Positions 43,134 to 50,930 of a stretch of DNA of 64,000 nt are shown here, in pieces (position 1 is the stretch's first letter; every line of letters starts with the position of its first letter). The DNA is from UBA1479 sp040221095 (GTDB lineage Bacteria > Pseudomonadota > Alphaproteobacteria > Rhodospirillales > Casp-alpha2). Both the position numbers and the translations under genes were made by a program. Under the pieces are notes generated by a model, which searched no databases, was not told where the DNA came from, and saw only the letters and a program-made list of their open reading frames with translations. The stretch spans positions 62,001-126,000 of the forward strand of contig JAVJVP010000008.1 in NCBI GenBank assembly GCA_040221095.1. The letters are read 5' to 3'.

Positions 43134-44192
43134 TTGAACAGCCCTCTCCTGCGCATTTCGGTCGTGACCGACGCCTGGTACCCGCAGCCCAATGGCGTGG
43201 TCCGCGTCATGGGCACGGTGGTCGACCGCCTGAAGACCCTCGGTCACGAGGTCCAGGTGATCTCGCCCAACCTGTTCACCACCCTGCCCTGCCCGACCTA
43301 TCCGGAAATCAGGCTGTCCCTGTTTCCCGGCCGCAGCGTGGCGGACATGCTGGACGGCTTCGCGCCCGAGGCGATCCACATCGCGACGGAAGGCCCCCTG
43401 GGTGCCGCCGCCCGGCGCTATTGCAAGGCCCGCAACCTGCCCTTCACCTCCGCCTATCACTCCAAGTTTCCCGAATACATCCATGCCCGGGCACCGTTCG
43501 TGCCGCTCGGCCTGCTGTACCGCTGGATCCGGGGCTTCCACGCGCCGTCGTCGCGGGTCATGGTGCCCAGCCATTCCGTGCACGACGAACTGGCGGTCAA
43601 GGGCTTCACCAACTTGCGGCCCTGGTCGCACGGCGTCGACACCGACATCTTCAAGCCGGGCCCCAAGGATTTCCTGGACCATCTCGACCTGCCGCGTCCG
43701 CTGTTCATGTTCCTGGGCCGGGTCACCGTGGAAAAGAACCTGCCGGCGTTCCTCGACCTGGACCTGCCGGGATCCAAGGTCGTCGTCGGCAGCGGCCCGG
43801 CGCGCGCGTCCCTGATGGCCAAGTACCCGGAAACCCCGTTCTTCATCGCCGACGGCGACCAGGACCTGGTGCGCTACTACAACGCCGCCGACGTCTTCGT
43901 GTTCCCGTCCGTGACCGACACCTTCGGCCTGGTGATGCTGGAAGCGCTCGCCTGCGGCGTGCCCGTGGCGGCTTTTCCCGTGACGGGGCCGAAGGACGTG
44001 ATCGGCACTTCGACCGTGGGCATTCTCGACACCGACCTGGCCCAGGCCGCGGTCAGGGCCCAGGGCATCGACCCAGTGCTGTGCCGCGAACATGCCCTGA
44101 AGTTTTCCTGGGACACCGTGGTCAGCGAATTCGTCGACTACCTGGCGCCGTTCAGCCCGCTTCAAGAACCTTCCGCACAAGCGGCACAGTAA
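43134..44192 (+). CDS. GT4-family glycosyltransferase
   Basis: This is a protein of about 352 residues with a GT-B fold. The N-terminal part contains SVVTDAWYPQPNGVVRVM. The C-terminal nucleotide-sugar part has FLGRVTVEKNLPAFLDL and EALACGVPVAAFPVTGP, where the EX7E-type donor motif begins. No ATG lies at the domain start. TTG 43134 is the best position by homology and a frame from TTG 42993 is less likely. Its 3' end overlaps hdaA by 41 bases. It probably makes a glycolipid or polysaccharide. Confidence 0.8.
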   Translation: MNSPLLRISVVTDAWYPQPNGVVRVMGTVVDRLKTLGHEVQVISPNLFTTLPCPTYPEIRLSLFPGRSVADMLDGFAPEAIHIATEGPLGAAARRYCKARNLPFTSAYHSKFPEYIHARAPFVPLGLLYRWIRGFHAPSSRVMVPSHSVHDELAVKGFTNLRPWSHGVDTDIFKPGPKDFLDHLDLPRPLFMFLGRVTVEKNLPAFLDLDLPGSKVVVGSGPARASLMAKYPETPFFIADGDQDLVRYYNAADVFVFPSVTDTFGLVMLEALACGVPVAAFPVTGPKDVIGTSTVGILDTDLAQAAVRAQGIDPVLCREHALKFSWDTVVSEFVDYLAPFSPLQEPSAQAAQ

Positions 44193-44808
44193 CCGGGCGC
44201 TTGCGCGCCAATGCCTCGGCGTCGACGGCGGCGACCAGGGCGGCGGCGGCCTGGAAGGTGCGGTCCATGCGCGGGACCATGTAGGCCACCACGTCCGCAT
44301 CCACGCGCAGTTGCCGGTCCGAGAAATGCTTGACCAGAAGGGCCGCGAGCAGCGCGTCGTCGGGGGCCGTGATCTCGACCGCGGGCGATCCCTTGAGCCG
44401 CGACGCCAGATCGGCCAGCGCGATGGACCAGCGCGCAGGCGCCGTGCGGGCGGTGACCAGGATGCGCCCCTCCGCCGATTTCAGGGCGTTGAACAGGTGG
44501 AACAGGGCTTCCTCGTCCAGGGATCCGGCCCGGTCCAGGTCCTCGATGACATAGGCATCGCCGGCTGCGACCGTGTTCGCGTCGGGCGCGGTCAGCAGCC
44601 GCCCGTCCGTGCGCGCCAGGAACACCTGGGCCAGATGGCTCTTGCCGCAGCCCTCGGGCCCCCACACGGCCAGCAGCGGCCCGGGCCAGTCGGGCCAGCG
44701 GTCGATCCAGGCAACGGCCTCGGCATTGGCGGGGGTGACCAGATAGTCGTCGCGTTCCAGGGCCGGGCGGTGCTCGAAGGGGATCGGTAGCTGGCGCGGG
44801 CCGGTCAA
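44152..44808 (-). CDS. hdaA: Hda-type DnaA regulatory inactivator (AAA+)
   Basis: This 218-residue AAA+ ATPase is homologous to the DnaA domain III. Walker A is WGPEGCGKSHLAQ, Walker B VIEDLDRAG, and sensor/arginine-finger type residues follow. The N-terminal LPIPFEH motif is the short sliding-clamp binding peptide typical of Hda. It stimulates ATP hydrolysis by DnaA after replication starts. It overlaps perM by the ATGA-type junction and is convergent with the glycosyltransferase gene. Confidence 0.9.
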   Translation of the reverse strand: MTGPRQLPIPFEHRPALERDDYLVTPANAEAVAWIDRWPDWPGPLLAVWGPEGCGKSHLAQVFLARTDGRLLTAPDANTVAAGDAYVIEDLDRAGSLDEEALFHLFNALKSAEGRILVTARTAPARWSIALADLASRLKGSPAVEITAPDDALLAALLVKHFSDRQLRVDADVVAYMVPRMDRTFQAAAALVAAVDAEALARKRPVTVPLVRKVLEAG

Positions 44809-45884
44809 GTGCCGCCGCCTCCCGCCGCGTGATCATAGAACGCGCTTTTCTTGTAGCGGCCGAGGGCATAGCGGATCAGCACGCCGATCACCGCCGCCGC
44901 CGGCACGGCCAGCAGCACGCCGGTGAAGCCGAACAAGGCCCCACCCGCCATCAGGGCGAAGATGATCCAGAGCGGATGCAGGCCGACCCGGTCGCCGACG
45001 AAGCGCGGGGTCAGGATGTAGCTTTCCAATATCTGGCCGACCAGGAACACGCCGGCCACGGCGGCGATCGGCCCCCAGTTTTCAAACCCGAACTGGAAGA
45101 AGGCGATGGCCAGGCCGACGGTTATGCCCGACGCCGCGCCGAAATAAGGAATGAAGGACACGGCACCGGCGGCAATACCGACCAGCAACCCGGAATTCAA
45201 CCCGACCACGGTCAACCCGATGCCGTAGATCGTCGCCAGGGTCAGGCACACGCAAGCCTGGCCGCGGATGAAGCCGGCCATGGTTTCGTCGATGCGGCGG
45301 GCCTGGGCGCGAATTTCCGGGGCGGCGTCTCGCGGCAGGTAGGAATCGACCCAGGCGACGATCTCGTCCCATTCGCGCAGCAGATAGAACGCCACGATGG
45401 GCGTGATCAGGGCCAGGGACAGCACGTTGAGGAAGGCGAGCCCGCCGCTCCAGATATCGCCCAGCAGGTTGGTGATCCATTGGATCACCTTCGATCCGTA
45501 CTTGCCGGCGGCGTCGCGCAATTCCTGGCTGTCCGTCGACGGCAGGTGCAGTTGCAGGTCGGCCAGGAACGGTTCGACCCAGGCGCGGAAATGGGCGAAC
45601 ACCTCGGGCGCCAGCTTGATCAGGCCGACCACCTGATGCTGCAGCAGCGGCAGCAGCACGGCGATGATGCCGATAACGCCGGCGAAGAAGGCGATGGTGA
45701 TGACCGTCGTCGCCAACGCCCGCGACAGGCCCTTGGCTTCAAGCCGGTCGGCGACCGGGTCGAGGAAATAGGCCACCGCCATGCCCGCGACGAAGGGCAG
45801 CAGAATGGCGCTCAGCAGGTGGATCAAAAACCCCGCAACAATGAGGCCGACCAGCCAATAGGCCATGCGCGCCTCGCGGCTCAT
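44805..45884 (-). CDS. AI-2E-family (PerM-like) transporter
   Basis: This 359-residue inner-membrane protein with seven or eight segments has family motifs AYFLDPVADRLEAKGLSR near the N-terminus and GLNSGLLVGIAAGAVSFIPYFGAASG. The family includes AI-2 exporter TqsA and Na+/H+ antiporter-like members; function here is unknown. It ends in the start of hdaA (ATGA overlap) and its start overlaps the end of the DUF2066 gene by four bases. Confidence 0.88.
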   Translation of the reverse strand: MSREARMAYWLVGLIVAGFLIHLLSAILLPFVAGMAVAYFLDPVADRLEAKGLSRALATTVITIAFFAGVIGIIAVLLPLLQHQVVGLIKLAPEVFAHFRAWVEPFLADLQLHLPSTDSQELRDAAGKYGSKVIQWITNLLGDIWSGGLAFLNVLSLALITPIVAFYLLREWDEIVAWVDSYLPRDAAPEIRAQARRIDETMAGFIRGQACVCLTLATIYGIGLTVVGLNSGLLVGIAAGAVSFIPYFGAASGITVGLAIAFFQFGFENWGPIAAVAGVFLVGQILESYILTPRFVGDRVGLHPLWIIFALMAGGALFGFTGVLLAVPAAAVIGVLIRYALGRYKKSAFYDHAAGGGGT

Positions 45885-47062
45885 CCGGCCTTCTTTCCGC
45901 CGCGCAGTTTTTCAAGCGTCCACACGTCGCCCTGGCCGCGCAGGGCCAAATCCGCCTGTTCCAGGGCGATGATCAGCTGCCCGATGTCGCCGATGTAGTG
46001 CAGGATGACCTGGGCCTCGGCCCGGGACAGTTGCACCAGTTCCGTTTCACGCACGACGGCGACGGAATGGACGCGGGTTTTCATGTCCAGCCAGTCGCGC
46101 AGGTCCGCGATGGGGATGCGCACGGCGATGGCTTCCTGGCGGGCCGACGACAGCAGGTTGTCGCGCTTCCAGTTGTCCTCGATCAGATGGGTGACCAGGG
46201 TGGCGGCGCGGACCAGCAGGGACTCCGCCGTCTCGCCGAATTCGGACACGTAAGTCACCACCGTGGTCTGCGGGTCGATGGTCAGGTTGTAGCGGGTCAG
46301 GGTCACGTCGAGCACCCAGAGCGAGCGCGCCGGATCGTGGCGGATCGACGCGAAGGCGACGGCGACACTGCCGGCCTCATAGCGCTTGGCCATGGCCTCC
46401 AGGCGCTGCTGGTCACCCTGCACGACCTGATCGACGCCGATCGCCGCGACGTCGGCGAGATCGCCGAGCGGCAGGACCGTCGGCACCAGGCTGAGCTGGC
46501 TGGACCGCTGCTGCCAGGCGGCGCGCCACGGGTTGGGGTCGTCCCACAACAGCAACGCCCCGGCGCGGCGCAGCACGGGCAGGACCAGCACCGGCTTGGA
46601 CGGGGTTTCCGCAAACGGGATGTTGAACGCGCGCAGCAGCTCGCGCACCTCGCCCGGCCGGAAGCGGTAGTTCAGCTTGGCCAGATAGCGCACGGCGGAG
46701 GTCTTTTCCTCGGCAACGGAAAAGTCCTGCATGTATTCGGTGATTTCCTCGGGCGACAGGGCGGGCAGGCGCGGGTAATCGGACTTCAGGGTCATGCGCT
46801 CCAGAAGGATCGTCATGGCCCGCTGCTGGCCTTCGCGCAGCGCCTGCGCCCGGGCGGCGGCGGCGGTTTCCGCCGTGACGTCGACGCTGACGCCCTTGAC
46901 CTCGTACGGGTTGGCGATCTGCGCCCGCGCCGCCTGCGGCGCCAGCACGGCGAGCATCAGGCACAACACGGGGACAAGGGCCGCCCAAGGGCCCATGCCG
47001 AAACGCCAATCGTGCGTTGCAAACCGCCGGGGATTAAGTATCTTCGCCTCCATCGACGCCAT
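45881..47062 (-). CDS. Exported DUF2066 protein
   Basis: This is a protein of about 393 residues. A hydrophobic signal LVPVLCLMLAVLAPQAARA (near residues 28-46) is followed by an ANPYEVKGVSVDVTAETAAAAR motif, diagnostic for DUF2066. The rest is a mixed alpha/beta domain that probably acts in the periplasm. Function is unknown. The start is uncertain (47062, 47053 or 46996). It is the first gene of the DUF2066-perM-hdaA run and is divergent from purM with about 70 bases in between. Confidence 0.8.
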   Translation of the reverse strand: MASMEAKILNPRRFATHDWRFGMGPWAALVPVLCLMLAVLAPQAARAQIANPYEVKGVSVDVTAETAAAARAQALREGQQRAMTILLERMTLKSDYPRLPALSPEEITEYMQDFSVAEEKTSAVRYLAKLNYRFRPGEVRELLRAFNIPFAETPSKPVLVLPVLRRAGALLLWDDPNPWRAAWQQRSSQLSLVPTVLPLGDLADVAAIGVDQVVQGDQQRLEAMAKRYEAGSVAVAFASIRHDPARSLWVLDVTLTRYNLTIDPQTTVVTYVSEFGETAESLLVRAATLVTHLIEDNWKRDNLLSSARQEAIAVRIPIADLRDWLDMKTRVHSVAVVRETELVQLSRAEAQVILHYIGDIGQLIIALEQADLALRGQGDVWTLEKLRGGKKAG

Positions 47063-47133
47063 CGGACCCGCCCGCGTTTTGGGCCGGTCCCGGACGGCGC
47101 ACAATCTAGCACACCCGACCGAGGGAGGAAGGG

Positions 47134-48231
47134 ATTAGCGACACGGAAAAACACGGCGCGGGCCTCAGCTACCGCGACGCGGGCGTCGATATCGACGCCG
47201 GCAATGCGCTGGTCACCGCCATCGGCCCGATGGCCAAATCCACCAACCGTCCCGGCGTCATGGGCGGGCTCGGCGGATTCGGCGGCTTCTTCGATCCCCG
47301 CGCCGCCGGCTACCAGGATCCGGTGCTGGTCGCCGCCACGGACGGCGTCGGCACCAAGCTGAAGATCGCCATCGACGCGGACAGTCACGCCGGCGTCGGC
47401 GTCGACCTGGTCGCCATGTGCGTCAACGATCTCGTGGTCCAGGGGGCGGAACCCTTGTTTTTCCTGGATTATTTCGCGACCGGCAAGCTGGCGCCCGAGG
47501 CCGCGGCGGTGATCGTTGCCGGCGTCGCCGACGGCTGCCGTCAGGCCGGCTGCGCCCTGATCGGCGGCGAGACGGCGGAAATGCCCGGCATGTATGCCGC
47601 CGGCGACTACGACCTGGCGGGCTTCGCCGTGGGGGCGGTCGAGCGCGGTCAGGAGTTGACCGGCACGAATGTCGCCGAAGGCGACGTGGTGCTGGCCCTG
47701 GCGTCCTCCGGCGTGCATTCCAACGGCTTTTCCCTGGTCCGCAAGGTGGCCGAGCGGGCGGGCGCGGATTTCGCTGGCCCGGCCCCGTTCCAGACGGACG
47801 TCACTCTCGCCGAATCTCTTTTGACGCCGACGCGAATCTACGTGAAGTCCTGCCTTGAAGCTATCCGCTCCGGCCCGTCCCACGGCGGCGTGAAGGCGTT
47901 CGCCCACATCACCGGCGGCGGATTGCTGGAAAACATTCCCCGCGTCCTGCCGGACGGTCTGGGCGTCGACCTGGATGCCGCCGCCTGGCCCCTGCCGCCG
48001 GTGTTTTCCTGGCTGCGAACGGCGGGCGGCGTCACCCCCCACGAAATGCTGCGCACCTTCAACTGCGGCGTCGGCATGGTAGTGATCGTCGATGCCGATC
48101 AGGCCGAACGCCTGGAAGGCCTGTTCCGGGACGCCGGCGAGGACGTGTTCACCATCGGCCGGGTCGTCAAGGCCGGCGGGCCGGAGGATGTCCGCGTGGC
48201 CAATCTTGACGAGGCCTGGGGCGCGGCATGA
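47134..48231 (+). CDS. purM: Phosphoribosylformylglycinamidine cyclo-ligase (AIR synthetase), probable ATT start
   Basis: This 365-residue enzyme of purine synthesis converts FGAM to AIR. ATP-site motifs SYRDAGVDIDAGNALV at the N-terminus, MGGLGGFGGFFD, DGVGTKLKIA and GGETAEMPGMY are intact. The conserved N-terminal SYRDAGVDIDAGN lies upstream of the first ATG (47230). The frame back to the stop at 47107-47109 has no ATG, GTG or TTG before this motif. ATT at 47134 sits five bases after GGAGG, so I take it as the initiator. Start at 47230 would remove a conserved part of the enzyme. The stop overlaps purN (ATGA). Confidence 0.93.
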   Translation: MSDTEKHGAGLSYRDAGVDIDAGNALVTAIGPMAKSTNRPGVMGGLGGFGGFFDPRAAGYQDPVLVAATDGVGTKLKIAIDADSHAGVGVDLVAMCVNDLVVQGAEPLFFLDYFATGKLAPEAAAVIVAGVADGCRQAGCALIGGETAEMPGMYAAGDYDLAGFAVGAVERGQELTGTNVAEGDVVLALASSGVHSNGFSLVRKVAERAGADFAGPAPFQTDVTLAESLLTPTRIYVKSCLEAIRSGPSHGGVKAFAHITGGGLLENIPRVLPDGLGVDLDAAAWPLPPVFSWLRTAGGVTPHEMLRTFNCGVGMVVIVDADQAERLEGLFRDAGEDVFTIGRVVKAGGPEDVRVANLDEAWGAA

Positions 48232-48881
48232 GCCGCCTGAAACTCGCCGTCATGATTTCCGGGCGGGGATCGAACCTGCAGGCCCTGATCGACGCGACCG
48301 CCGACCCCGCCTTCCCCGCCGAGATCATCCTGGTGCTGTCCAACCGGCCCGGCGCGCTGGGCCTGGAGCGCGCCGCCAAGGCCGGCATTCCGACCCGCGT
48401 CATCGACCACAAGGACTTCGCCGACCGCGCGGCCTTCGACCGCGAAATGACGGCGGCCCTGGAAGATGCCGGAACGGAGCTGGTCTGCCTTGCCGGGTTC
48501 ATGCGCCTGCTGTCCGACGCATTCGTCGATCATTGGCGCGATCGGATGATCAACATCCATCCGTCGCTGCTGCCCGCCTTCAAGGGCCTGGACGTGCAGG
48601 AGCGCGTATTGGCGCGGGGGGCCCGGTTCGCCGGCTGCACCGTGCATTACGTGCGCAAGGAAATGGATACGGGGCCGATCATCGTGCAGGCCGTGGTGCC
48701 CGTGCATCCCGACGACACGCCGGACAGCCTGGCCGCCCGGGTGCTGGCGCGCGAACACGACATCTATCCCCTGGCTGTGCGCCTGATCGCCGAGGGCCGG
48801 GTCGCCATAGACGAAAACGACCGCGCCGTCATTGCCGGCGCGGTCGTTCAAGAAAACGCGTTGCTGAACCCGAAGGGTTAG
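48228..48881 (+). CDS. purN: Phosphoribosylglycinamide formyltransferase
   Basis: This 217-residue folate-dependent enzyme formylates GAR in purine synthesis. Catalytic motifs are ISGRGSNLQALID at the N-terminus, FMRLLSDAFVDHW, INIHPSLLPAFKGLD (His) and HYVRKEMDTGPIIVQ (catalytic Asp). ATG 48228 overlaps the purM stop by four bases, so the two steps are translationally coupled. It ends four bases into the convergent ndk. Confidence 0.95.
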   Translation: MSRLKLAVMISGRGSNLQALIDATADPAFPAEIILVLSNRPGALGLERAAKAGIPTRVIDHKDFADRAAFDREMTAALEDAGTELVCLAGFMRLLSDAFVDHWRDRMINIHPSLLPAFKGLDVQERVLARGARFAGCTVHYVRKEMDTGPIIVQAVVPVHPDDTPDSLAARVLAREHDIYPLAVRLIAEGRVAIDENDRAVIAGAVVQENALLNPKG

Positions 48882-49300
48882 CCGACGATTTCCAGTTCCG
48901 CGAAGAAATAGCGGATTTCCTTGGCCGCGTTTTCCGCGGAATCGGAACCGTGGACCGAGTTCGCCTCGATGCTTTCGGCGAAGTCCTTGCGGATGGTGCC
49001 CGCGTCGGCGTTGGCCGGGTTGGTCGCACCCATGATTTCACGGTTGCGGGCGACCGCGCTGTCCCCTTCGAGAACCTGAACCACAACGGGGCCCGAGGTC
49101 ATGAAGGCGACGAGGTCACCGAAGAATGCCCGTTCGCGGTGCACGTCGTAGAAACCTTCCGCCTGTTCCTTGGTCAGGCGCACGCGGCGCTGGGCGACGA
49201 TGCGCAGACCCGCGTCCTCGAACCGGGCGTTGATCTTGCCGGTCAGGTTGCGGCGGGTGGCGTCGGGTTTAATGATGGAGAGCGTACGCTCAAGAGCCAT
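48878..49300 (-). CDS. ndk: Nucleoside diphosphate kinase
   Basis: This 140-residue enzyme equilibrates NTP pools by a phosphohistidine mechanism. The active-site His is in NSVHGSDSAENA. RTLSIIKPDATRRNLTG at the N-terminus and GATNPANADAGTIR before the catalytic region are typical. ATG 49300 is used; the longer upstream frame is not coding. It is tail to tail with purN (4-base overlap of stops), so purines and NTP balancing lie together. Confidence 0.96.
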   Translation of the reverse strand: MALERTLSIIKPDATRRNLTGKINARFEDAGLRIVAQRRVRLTKEQAEGFYDVHRERAFFGDLVAFMTSGPVVVQVLEGDSAVARNREIMGATNPANADAGTIRKDFAESIEANSVHGSDSAENAAKEIRYFFAELEIVG

Positions 49301-49508
49301 GGTCGATCCCCTTGTATGGTTGTTCGTTCGGCTGGTTTCTGATGACGGTAATTTTTGTTTGGCCGTCCACGGCATCCTTGGGCCGGGTTTTCGGCGTTCG
49401 CAGTTCCGGGCCGCCCCATGGGTTTTCCGGAAACGGCGCGGGTTATAGTCCCTCCCGCCCCGCCATGCAAGGAAAAGGGCCGACGTATTTAACCGCTTTG
49501 GTCGCCGA

Positions 49509-50429
49509 TTAGGCGGCAGTGCCCGGAGACAGTTGATTTTTAAGGAACTGTCCCAACAGCTTGTATTCGGATCGGCGGGCCGAATTGCGCCGCCACACCA
49601 GGGCGATCTGCCGCCCCACCCCACCGGCGAGCGGCCTGAGCATCACATCGGCGGCCTTTATGTGATCCGATTGCAGTGCCACGTCTGGCAGCAAGGTTGT
49701 GCCAAATCCGCCGGCCACCAGTTCGACCAGGGTATAGAGGCTGGTCGCCTGGAAGGCAGCGGAGCGACCGGGGGCCGCCTGTCGCCGACAGGCGGCCAGC
49801 GCGTGGTCGCGCAGGCAATGACCGTCCTCCAGCAGCAGAATATCCTCGGCAACCAGCACGTCGGCCGCCACCGCGCCCTCGGCCCCGGCAAGGGCATGGT
49901 CCCGCGGCACGGCCAGCCAGAACGGATCGTCGGCCAGAACCATGTGCTCCAGATCCGCCATGTCATAGGGCAGCGCGATCAGCGCCGCGTCCAGATCGCC
50001 GCCGACCAGCTGATCGACCAGGCGGGCCGTGCGGTCCTCGCGCAGGAACGGGCGCAGTTCCGGATAGGACGCCCGAAGCGGCGGCAGCACCTTGGGCAAG
50101 ACATAGGGTCCGATGGTGGGAATGGCGCCCAGCCGCAACAGGCCGGTCAGCGGCCGCGTGCTGGCCTTGGCGGTCACCGTCATGTCCTCGACCTCGGCCA
50201 GGACGCGGCGCGCGCGGGCGACCAGGTCAAGGCCCAGCGGCGTGACCGCGACCCGGCGCTTGGTGCGCTCGATCACGGTGACGCCCAGAATCGATTCCAA
50301 TTCCTGGATGCCCGCGCTGAGCGTCGACTGGGTGACGAAGCAGCGCTGGGCGGCGCGGCCGAAATGCCCGTCCTCGGCGACGGCAATCAGGTATTGCAGT
50401 TGGCGCAGGGTCGGCAGATGCGTGCTCAT
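49509..50429 (-). CDS. oxyR: OxyR-type hydrogen peroxide-sensing LysR regulator
   Basis: This LysR-family regulator of about 306 residues has an N-terminal winged helix (GHFGRAAQRCFVTQSTLSAG). The two redox cysteines of OxyR are both present with correct spacing: Cys205 and Cys214 in GHCLRDHALAAC, matching C199 and C208 of E. coli. It should therefore form the peroxide-induced disulfide and activate antioxidant genes. ATG 50429 is chosen over GTG 50438. Its gene lies next to a predicted stress small RNA on the other side of the gap. Confidence 0.93.
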   Translation of the reverse strand: MSTHLPTLRQLQYLIAVAEDGHFGRAAQRCFVTQSTLSAGIQELESILGVTVIERTKRRVAVTPLGLDLVARARRVLAEVEDMTVTAKASTRPLTGLLRLGAIPTIGPYVLPKVLPPLRASYPELRPFLREDRTARLVDQLVGGDLDAALIALPYDMADLEHMVLADDPFWLAVPRDHALAGAEGAVAADVLVAEDILLLEDGHCLRDHALAACRRQAAPGRSAAFQATSLYTLVELVAGGFGTTLLPDVALQSDHIKAADVMLRPLAGGVGRQIALVWRRNSARRSEYKLLGQFLKNQLSPGTAA

Positions 50430-50440
50430 GCCTTTCACTT

Positions 50441-50457
50441 AATCGTGAGGTTCGATT
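50441..50457. promoter_or_regulatory. Palindrome AATCG-N7-CGATT upstream of oxyR
   Basis: AATCG (50441-50445) and CGATT (50453-50457) form an inverted repeat with seven bases between, the half-site spacing used by OxyR (ATAG-N7-CTAT). An overlapping GTTCG-N11-CGAAC (50450-50470) is also present. These lie just upstream of the oxyR start and are plausible autoregulation sites. Confidence 0.4.
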
Positions 50458-50683
50458 TGTTCAAGCGAACGCGATCAAGAAAATTGATTTCCAGTTCAAC
50501 AAAACCTGACACTTTGCTGACATCATGAGCGCCCTGAAAACAGTGGAAAATCAACCTTGGCATGTACCGAAAAGACGACCTTTGCAGCCCAACATCCTTG
50601 TGTTCCACCAACTCCACGACATTGATCCACCTAGCCTTTAGACTTATTGACGAAAACCTCATAACACCGGAAATTACTGTATA

Positions 50684-50709
50684 GGAACGGTGAAGCGTTG
50701 GGGCGCGTT
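50684..50709 (+). promoter_or_regulatory. EcfG-type (general stress sigma) promoter
   Basis: GGAAC (50684-50688) and CGTT (50706-50709) are separated by 17 bases, matching the alphaproteobacterial general-stress sigma (EcfG/SigT) consensus GGAAC-N16-17-CGTT. It points into the gap where a two-hairpin RNA is predicted, with transcript start expected near 50716. No gene for EcfG or PhyR is in the window. Confidence 0.7.
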
Positions 50710-50715
50710 CCGCAC

Positions 50716-50850
50716 GATTAGCGTTCTTTGCCGAATCCGTTTTACAGTTTACCGGAAGGCTGATCCTCCTCTCCCCCCATAGTCATGTCTTTCGGTATGT
50801 GTGCCGGGCCGCGGCTCCTCCTCCCCCCACCAACCGCGGCCCGGCATTTT
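50716..50850 (+). ncRNA. Predicted small RNA with two C-rich (anti-Shine-Dalgarno) hairpin loops
   Basis: This noncoding stretch lies between oxyR (minus) and the ABC-F gene (plus). Hairpin 1 pairs 50751-50763 with 50783-50796 (13 pairs, two of them G-U, with one bulge). Its loop, 50764-50782, contains CCTCCTCTCCCCCC. Hairpin 2 pairs 50802-50814 with 50834-50846 (perfect 13 bp), with loop 50815-50833 containing CTCCTCCTCCCCCC, and is followed by TTTT. Both loops are 19 bases and could pair with ribosome binding sites. With the EcfG-type promoter upstream, this resembles the stress RNA GsrN and other alphaproteobacterial CCUCC-loop RNAs; exact ends are inferred. Confidence 0.72.
50802..50850 (+). 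terminator. Intrinsic terminator of the predicted small RNA
   Basis: A perfect 13-bp GC-rich stem (TGCCGGGCCGCGG / CCGCGGCCCGGCA) is followed by TTTT at 50847-50850. On the plus strand there is no protein gene upstream for it to terminate, which supports an independent transcript. Confidence 0.75.
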
Positions 50851-50930
50851 AATTGCCGCCACATCCAATCGCCGCCTGACCCCATCACGGAGCGTTTGCA
50901 CCACGCCCGCCGCGTGCTATCACCCCGCCT

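Noticed and set aside
46957..48042. 361-codon minus-strand frame opposite purM
   Set aside because: purM motifs on the other strand are intact, and this frame has no domain.
50435..50662. 75-codon minus-strand frame upstream of oxyR
   Set aside because: No ribosome binding site, no domain, and AT-richer noncoding composition. It overlaps the oxyR control region.
50647..50685. TTGACG at 50647 with TATAGG at 50680 as a housekeeping promoter for the small RNA
   Set aside because: The spacer is 27 bases, far from 16-18. The GGAAC-N17-CGTT pair fits much better.
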